From positions 376-19,147 of the forward strand of contig JAABOA010000100.1 of the NCBI GenBank assembly GCA_015680635.1: 18,772 nt of DNA, read 5' to 3'. Within the stretch, counting starts at the first letter, position 1. Each line of letters starts with the position of its first letter. The notes beneath the pieces were generated by a model that worked only from the letters and a program-made list of their open reading frames with translations, was not told where the DNA came from and ran no database searches. Position numbers and translations under genes: made by a program. Below, piece by piece: positions 9,702 to 18,772 of this stretch. The stretch is from Lunasporangiospora selenospora (taxonomy: Eukaryota; Mortierellomycota; Mortierellomycetes; Mortierellales; Mortierellaceae).

Positions 9702-9713
9702 TGTTGTTGTTGT
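9646..9713 (+). repeat. (GTA)n microsatellite grading into (GTT)n
   Basis: About eighteen GTA units at 9646-9700, followed by GTT units to about 9713. On the two strands it produces poly-valine, poly-serine and poly-threonine frames, which are artefacts of the repeat. Confidence 0.97.
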
Positions 9714-10476
9714 TGCTGTTGGGGACGTCGGCCGCCTTTCTGGCGCCACCACTCTACTGAAAGCGTGTCTTGCAGGAACGCCTGACACGGTATTACGGTA
9801 TGGACTCACCGAGCTGGGAACTAAACCAATCTATCATTGTGATTCGCCTCGGTGATTTATACTAGTGGGTAGCTGATACGCCCTCCAGGAGAGACATCCC
9901 CTCAGTACTAAATTGTGTCCAAGTGCAAATCTGACCAATTGTCTACACTTGCCTGGAGCGATCCTTGAAGCAGGACACTGCCTTGATACACCCTTCCACA
10001 AAATCACCCATGCTGAGAATGGCCTTGAAGTGCCCGGGTTTCCCTTTGGGTAATCAGCACCTTGCAACTGTCTCAATCCCCTCCCAACATCACCTTTCGT
10101 TTACTACTTTGAGCCCAACTATGAGGCTGGTTGGGAAAAATGCCCCCTCCCCCCCCTCTCCTAATCGAGCCCAAAACTCATTTTCTATTTGTAAATCATG
10201 GACTGCTTGGGTACAGAAAAGGGAGGGGTTTCGCTTACTTTCATCTCGATGAGGGAGAAAGGCCTCCCATGACACTGGATTCAGCCTAAACAGTAGCCTC
10301 TCTGCTACGCCCAATCTTGACATGACGGTCACAGAGGTTCATGGAGTTGAATGGCTGACGCGGGCACTAAAACTAATGCTGTTTACTGAAAGATAAAAAT
10401 CTACCTCATGATCACCTCATGCCATGGCCAGGGTAAAAAAAAAGGTCCTTTTATTTTTAATATACAAGAACAAGCA
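9714..10476. other. Intergenic region downstream of the AAA ATPase gene
   Basis: No supported gene. Two minus-strand frames of about 80 codons (9834-10076 and 10090-10332) show no motif or leucine pattern and are not called. The right end holds the 3' UTR of the minus-strand ATPase gene. Confidence 0.55.
10450..10455 (-). terminator. Poly(A) signal of the Rix7/NVL gene
   Basis: AATAAA on the minus strand, 22 nt after the stop codon, within an AT-rich run. Confidence 0.6.
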
Positions 10477-13789
<3,313 letters not shown>

Positions 13790-13818
13790 GGTTGAGCCCG
13801 ATGTTGAGGACAATGCGG

Positions 13819-13916
13819 CTGTAAAAAAGGGGAGTTCGATTAATGGCTGACGCCGTTGATGAACCTGCTCTGAAGGAATGCCTGTTCAGACTCGACAGGC
13901 ACAGGTCCTCTCTCAC
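13819..13916 (-). other. Candidate 5' UTR intron of the Rix7/NVL gene
   Basis: On the minus strand a GTGAGA donor at 13916 and a pyrimidine-rich TTTTTTACAG acceptor at 13819-13820 bound a 98-nt stretch, 29 nt before the ATG at 13789. The upstream exon has no long frame, so it would be untranslated. Confidence 0.45.
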
Positions 13917-14012
13917 CAAAAAGGTGTGACTACTCTTTGGAATGAGCTAGACAGAAGAAAGACAGTCCTCACAAAATTATGTGAACGTGCATTAAACGTG
14001 TTGGAGGCCTAG
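13843..14012 (+). other. Doubtful small plus-strand frame pair
   Basis: An ATG at 13843 opens 28 codons beginning MADAVDEPALKECLFRLD and ends at TGA 13927-13929. A second frame, shifted by -1 and running from about 13926 to TAG 14010-14012, encodes a Leu/Lys/Arg-rich helical-looking segment beginning VTTLWNELDRRK. Joined they would give about 55 residues with a coiled-coil feel. The stretch overlaps the antisense of the NVL leader, the -3 context is poor, and no intron fits. It may be chance. Confidence 0.2.
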
Positions 14013-14290
14013 ACAGAGAGATCGCGTGAGCTGGCAATTGCACAGAGGACTGAGACGGATGAACACATCCAGCAGTCATTGGAGATTCGGACAGGACGGT
14101 GAGGGCAGCCGAGAGGTGATGTGTCTGGCTGTCCACCACAGGGTCGTGGGTCCCGCTGAAACAGAGGTCTGCAGGAAATTTGTGGCATTGATAACACCTC
14201 GGCCATAACCCGCACATCTGCTCCTCGTTCTTTTTGTTCTCTTCTTCTCTCCACACTTCTTTCATCAAACACTTGTAACCATCGCCTCTG

Positions 14291-14297
14291 TATATAG
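14291..14297 (+). promoter_or_regulatory. TATA box of the membrane / 11-mer-repeat protein gene
   Basis: TATATAG lies 36-42 nt before the ATG at 14333, preceded by a pyrimidine-rich stretch (about 14220-14275). The 5' UTR would be very short if this element is used. Confidence 0.45.
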
Positions 14298-14332
14298 TAC
14301 CCTTTCTTGCCCTTCTCGTCTCTCTCCTCGCC

Positions 14333-17300
14333 ATGGAGCATCACCGCAAACCCCCCGTTAGGCGGGCTATTAACAAGCTCTACGACTTGTTCTTTGATCC
14401 TGATATCTACGAACACACCACGCCTACCCCCGACACGATCTTAGCAAAAGAAGCAGCCAAAATTGCCTCGGCTGCCTCCGATCTTGTTGAGACTGCTACT
14501 AGTGCTGCCTCTGCAGCTGCATCCTCACTACTGAGGGATAGCAAACTTGGAGCCGTTGACTCTAGCTCCTCTCGACTATCGTCATGGAATTCCTGGTACA
14601 ACAGTCTGGCGGACTCGTGGCGATCAAAGGAGTCTGACGAACGCTTGCAAATCACCGATCGCTCTGCAAACCTCCAGCATCTATTTGATAGAATGTCCCC
14701 TAACCTCCACTCAACCCAAGGTCATATTGGCATCGAGCCACTCGCTGTCACATGGGGCCTGGAGCCGCACGTCGTGCTCATGTTGATGGTATTGCCACTG
14801 GTCATCATACTTTTGATCTCTACTGCACTTGTGGGTGCTGGTCATACTTCAGAAGACGATGCACCTCGACCTCCAGGAGTACAGTCGCGACAAGTCAATA
14901 TTCATGCAATGAGTCCCTCTGTGCCACAGAAGAGAGCCAGCAAGCATCGTGGGAAGAAGGCTGTAGTTGCGCATCCCGGCAGTATGTCCTCATCAAATGA
15001 ACCTAAAACGCGAACAAGTCACTTGGATAATTTGATTGACTGATTGATCTCACTGTCTCACCAACTAGACACACCTACCAAGTTGGGACCGTCCCAACGC
15101 CTCAAAGTCCAACAGGGTGACGATGAGGGCGCTTGTTCCTGGGCCTCAGTACTAGGATCAACCGGCTTTATGGGTGCCGAAACTATGCTATACAAGTCCA
15201 TTGACATCTCTGGTATCCCTTCTTTTCTGACACTACCTGGAAAACATTCATCCATTTCTCTGCCGGCTCGAACGCTAATTCATACCCTGCTTCGACCCTG
15301 AATACAGGTGAAGGTGATCCAGCCTCACATTATCAGCACCACGAGGCCCAGACTCATGGTAAGAGACAATCCCCCGCGGCGCACTGACGTTTAGATCCCC
15401 AGAATTTGTTGTTGACTCGCCTCCATTCCAAAAACAAAATAGGTGAAGGACTAGTGACCTCCATAATGGAAGGTAATGTCCGCGCCTACTTCCGATTTGT
15501 CTACTTTCTCATTCAAGCTCAAGCCAACTGACAACTTTTTTCGTGCATTTTCGCTCTAGAAATTATTGGACCCGACTCTGCGCAGCACAGCCAGGAAGAG
15601 ATTGACCTTGACAATGAAGAAGAGTACGAAAACGAGGATCTACTCACCGAATTGACCGAGAACCCAGACATGTCCTCATCTGCACCTACTAAAGTTGCAG
15701 GCAAAGGAGCATCCAAGAAGCAAAGGAGATCAAAGAACAAGGCCAGAGCAGAGACAGCAACGTCCACAGCTATCTGGGATAAATCCCATAAGCTGCCTCA
15801 TATCAACGAGTCAGGTCAAGAGTACGCTCCAGACCAGAGCCATGGCAAGAATCGAAACTCTGGTGGAGGACCCGCTGGCTATGGAGTGGATACTTTAGGT
15901 GTTACGCACTTAGGCAGCCATGCGGGCCCGTCGAAGCAGAGAGTTCGAGTTCCCCACGCATACGGTTTTAAAGAGGCCGACCGCCATCGCCACCAGCCCC
16001 ATGTATCCTCTAAGAAATTACTTCAGAGTCATCTAGACGACATGGATGGCTCTTTTGATAGCTGGGCTCACGATCTGATCAACAAACAAGATCTGAGGAC
16101 CCTTGCATGTAAATTGGTTGATTATACTACTGACAGCCCACTGCTGAAGGCTCTAAACGGTATTCTGGGAGGCCTTCTCGAATCGGTTGTTGTCACTACT
16201 GCCATGGTTGTGGCCACAGTGGAAGCTGGTGCAAAGACATTGAAGAAATTTGCTCCGTCTTATTCTAAAGGTATGGGATTGCAAGACAATTTTTTAGTCT
16301 TTCGTTCTAGATTGCACTTGCTGACATGTCTGATATTTAAATGCTTCACACTCTACAGATACTGAGCACGATCGTAGTGGAGGACACCCAGGGTCTAATG
16401 ACAACGCCAAAGTCTCAAAGATGGTAGAAAATGCCCCTGATTCGCTCAAGAAAAGCAGTGATGCTACTGTAAAGAGCGATCAGGGCACCAACCTTCTCGA
16501 GCAAGTAGTCTTGAATGCCCGAGAGTCTATTGTTGGTGCCATTCAAGATATGGAATCAAAGCTACGATCCGCCAAAGATACCGCAGACTCGACAATGGAA
16601 GCACTGGAAAAGGATCTACAGAAGCTGGTCGAAGAGACGATGGCTGATATTCAAGTCCAAGCCCAAAAAGCAGAAGCTGAAGCAGATTTGGTGGAAGAGC
16701 AGATTGAGGGAATGATCGAGACGGCTCTCGAGAATGCAAATCAGTCTGTCGAGGTCTTCTTAAAGAATCTCGACCAAGCTGCTACTCAAGCCAAGACCCA
16801 AGGGAAATCCTTCACGCAAGAAGTCGCAAACAAAGGAAAGAAGATTGCCCAAGACCTCAAAGCAAAGGAGGAGAAGGTCGCCAAAGATCTCAAAGCCACG
16901 AAAGAAAAGCTTGACCTCCAGCTCAAGACCAAAGAAAATGAATTAGTCCGCACTGTTAAACCAAAAGTGGAAGCGGTCATTCATCAGGCTACAACCAAAG
17001 GAAAGCATATGGCACAGAGAGGAAAATCGAAGCTTGGAGAGGCCAAAGTCGAGCTAGAAAAGGATTTGGATACTCTTTCTCAGAATATCAAGCGTACAAC
17101 CAAGGGTGCACACGGTGCCGCGGATTCTACTACTAACCAAGCATCAGAATCTCCTAGAAGTACTGCTCAGCATGCTTTTGACACGGCTGAGCGAGAGATC
17201 AGCCACGCTGTTGATTCAGTGACGCATACGGCCACAACTAATTCCAAGAAGAAGCGCAGAAAGCAAAAGAACTCATCCAACAGAGTAGGACAGGCACAAG

Positions 17301-18772
17301 AGTCGGGGAAGCCCGCACTAGATGGCCCTGCTCATGATACTGCCAATGCAAAAAAGTCTGCTGACAAGACCAAAGAGAGGCCTCGGGCCATCACTGTACC
17401 AACACTCAAGGACCACGATAATGTGTCAGCAAAGGATACTCTTTCGTCAGCAAAACATCTGGCAGGAAACCTTGGTGATGTGACAGCAGAAGCGCTTAAA
17501 CATTCGGCAACTATTGTGGCCCACTCTCTTACTGACGTGAAGGACAATGCATCGGCTTTCATTGGAGCTGCCAAGAATGATCTTTTCGGAAAGGATAGCA
17601 ACTCACAAGACTCGAATAGTGAACTGAGAGATATCAAGAACGAGCGAGAGCGTGCGCTTCAACGGGAGCACCATGCCATGCTTGATTCGTCTGCGACTGA
17701 AAAGGCCATCGAGGGAGCCCATGCTTATTACGATCTACTTCCATCAGCGTCATCACCGACCATCCCTGCACAGAAAAAGGCAAGAAAGGCCAAGCACGCA
17801 AAGAATGATCGCAAAGAAATAGACAAGAGCCACAAAGTTCAGAGCAATGACCACGATGTTACGGAAATGAAAGAAAGCGAGACAAGAAGCCTGCTCTCAT
17901 CAGGTCCATCCATCTTTCATGCTGCCAAGGTTGCCGCCGCCGCCGTGGTTGCAAAGTTTGCAGACGTCTCCCATGAGAACGTTGAGGAGGCAAGAGATCA
18001 GCTCCAGACTCTGACTGAAAAGAAAGCACATGGTGAGGATGGATCCAAATCACCCGAAAGCAATACCGCTAGAGGGTCTAGTAAAAAGAAGTCGGGTCGA
18101 AAAGAGTCGAAATCCACTCGAAGAGCTTTGAATCAAGACGATGGCGCCAAGACCTTGGCCGGAAAGACCAAATCTACCTCGCAAGAGCTCGGGACAAAGT
18201 ATGAGTTTTATTATGAATCCTATTTTTTTTGTTCTTGTCTATAGCCTGCATCTAATAATTCTTGCTTCTTTTCTTCTCAACTAAGTATGTCTGGAAGTGG
18301 TATCTTGGACTCTGCTCAGCATGCGATCGAAGGCGCAACCGAGAACTTCTTTGCAGACGTGGCAGAAAACTTATCCGAGGTGATCTGGGGTGCCAAGAAT
18401 TCCGTCTCAAGAGCCTTCCAAGACATGAAGGAGCTTGCGACCGAGACTGGAAAAGGCATTTCCCGGAGGGGAAGTCTTGTGTCCCCATTCTCATTTTCAT
18501 CTTCTACAAAGGATCATTCCAGGAGCACGAGCGATGCAGAACCAGATGACAAGGAAGGTACCAAGCACGAAAGAGACCCTCTTGGTTATTACAAAAGCTC
18601 TACATGGAATCAAGAAGGAGCTTTGGTGAACCAATCGTCAGCTAATTGGACTCGGTCGTTTGTTGACGCACTCAAAGAACCTATGTTGGAGCAGTCTTCA
18701 ACTCTAGCATCGCTCGAGGCTGGTATGTCTATTGACAAAGACCAAAATATCAATCTAGCGGCGGAGATGCTT
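14333..18772 (+). CDS. Large membrane-anchored protein with amphipathic 11-mer repeats, 3' end beyond window
   Basis: I do not recognise the family. Exons: 14333-14981, 15069-15212, 15308-15358, 15443-15472, 15560-16270, 16359-18198 and 18286 to the window end, at least 1304 residues. The first five junctions are phase 1 and the sixth phase 2; all introns are 84-95 nt with GT-AG ends and the joined frame has no stop. Residues about 38-67 form an Ala/Ser-rich amphipathic helix. A transmembrane segment (VVLMLMVLPLVIILLISTAL) spans about 147-169. Basic and acidic linkers follow, with a KKQRRSKNKAR cluster. A second, weaker hydrophobic stretch is at about 486-517. Residues about 574-774 are a long charged helix with three 11-residue units at 691-723 (pattern like IAQDLKAKEEK), as in LEA group 3, apolipoprotein and perilipin-type helices. 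A basic KKKRRKQK cluster and more amphipathic helices follow. Start context GCCATGG is strong. A membrane or lipid-surface role is an inference. Confidence 0.8.
14982..15068 (+). other. Intron 1 of the membrane-protein gene
   Basis: The donor is a perfect GTATGT and the acceptor is ACTAG. If it is not removed, the frame continues 20 codons past the donor codon to a TGA at 15041-15043, giving a 236-residue protein that keeps the transmembrane segment but loses the repeat region. Confidence 0.75.
15308..15472 (+). other. Two symmetric phase-1 micro-exons (51 nt and 30 nt)
   Basis: Exon 3 (15308-15358) and exon 4 (15443-15472) both start GTGAAGG and both have phase-1 junctions at each end, so either can be skipped without changing frame. 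They encode GEGDPASHYQHHEAQTH and GEGLVTSIME. The 84-nt intron between them (15359-15442) has a GTAAGA donor. Confidence 0.7.
16844..16942 (+). repeat. Three 33-nt / 11-residue coding repeats
   Basis: Three consecutive 33-nt units encode residues 691-701, 702-712 and 713-723. Units 1 and 2 share the core DLKA; unit 3 is more divergent but keeps the hydrophobic first residue and the Lys/Glu-rich end. The period is 11 residues with no insertions. Confidence 0.75.

Noticed and set aside
9588-9855. Frames with long poly-Val, poly-Ser or poly-Thr runs
   Set aside because: They are translations of the (GTA)n/(GTT)n microsatellite and have no conserved flanks.
15044-15301. Separate small gene of about 85 codons
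   Set aside because: It has no ATG start, and its frame joins exactly in phase 1 to the exons on both sides through consensus splice sites.

Overview
The window is nuclear DNA of a filamentous fungus, most likely an early-diverging one in or near the Mortierellaceae. Its genes are interrupted by short spliceosomal introns of about 84-140 nt with GTATGT, GTAAGA or GTAGGT donors. Housekeeping genes are GC-rich at third codon positions, and intergenic DNA is AT-rich with simple repeats. The 905-residue protein resembles, from my memory of such proteomes, a family expanded in Mortierella relatives. The lineage is an inference; the fungal assignment is solid.

Layout from left to right. 1-1019: upstream region or leader intron of an elongation factor gene, with purine/pyrimidine tracts and a TACACACA repeat. 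1020-3635 (+): eEF2, with the last 829 residues in two exons; the conserved first 12 residues are not recognisable in the window. 4377-7234 (+): a 905-residue leucine-rich-repeat-like protein with a small first exon. 8197-8505 (-): a 102-residue secreted cysteine-rich protein. 9333-9630 (-): probable decayed LRR gene fragment beside a long (GTA)n microsatellite. 10477-13789 (-): a Rix7/NVL-type double AAA ATPase in four coding exons, probably with an extra 5' UTR intron. 14333 to the right edge (+): a large membrane-anchored protein in at least seven exons, cut off by the window end. It has one clear transmembrane segment, basic and acidic linkers, and a long amphipathic coiled region with 11-residue repeats.

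Two genes serve protein synthesis: eEF2 translocates ribosomes and Rix7/NVL remodels pre-60S particles. They are separate transcription units with no operon-like link. NVL and the last gene are divergently transcribed from a shared interval of roughly 540 bp. The least described parts are the membrane/11-mer-repeat protein with its phase-1 micro-exons, the cysteine-rich secreted protein, and the LRR-like gene with its nearby relic.
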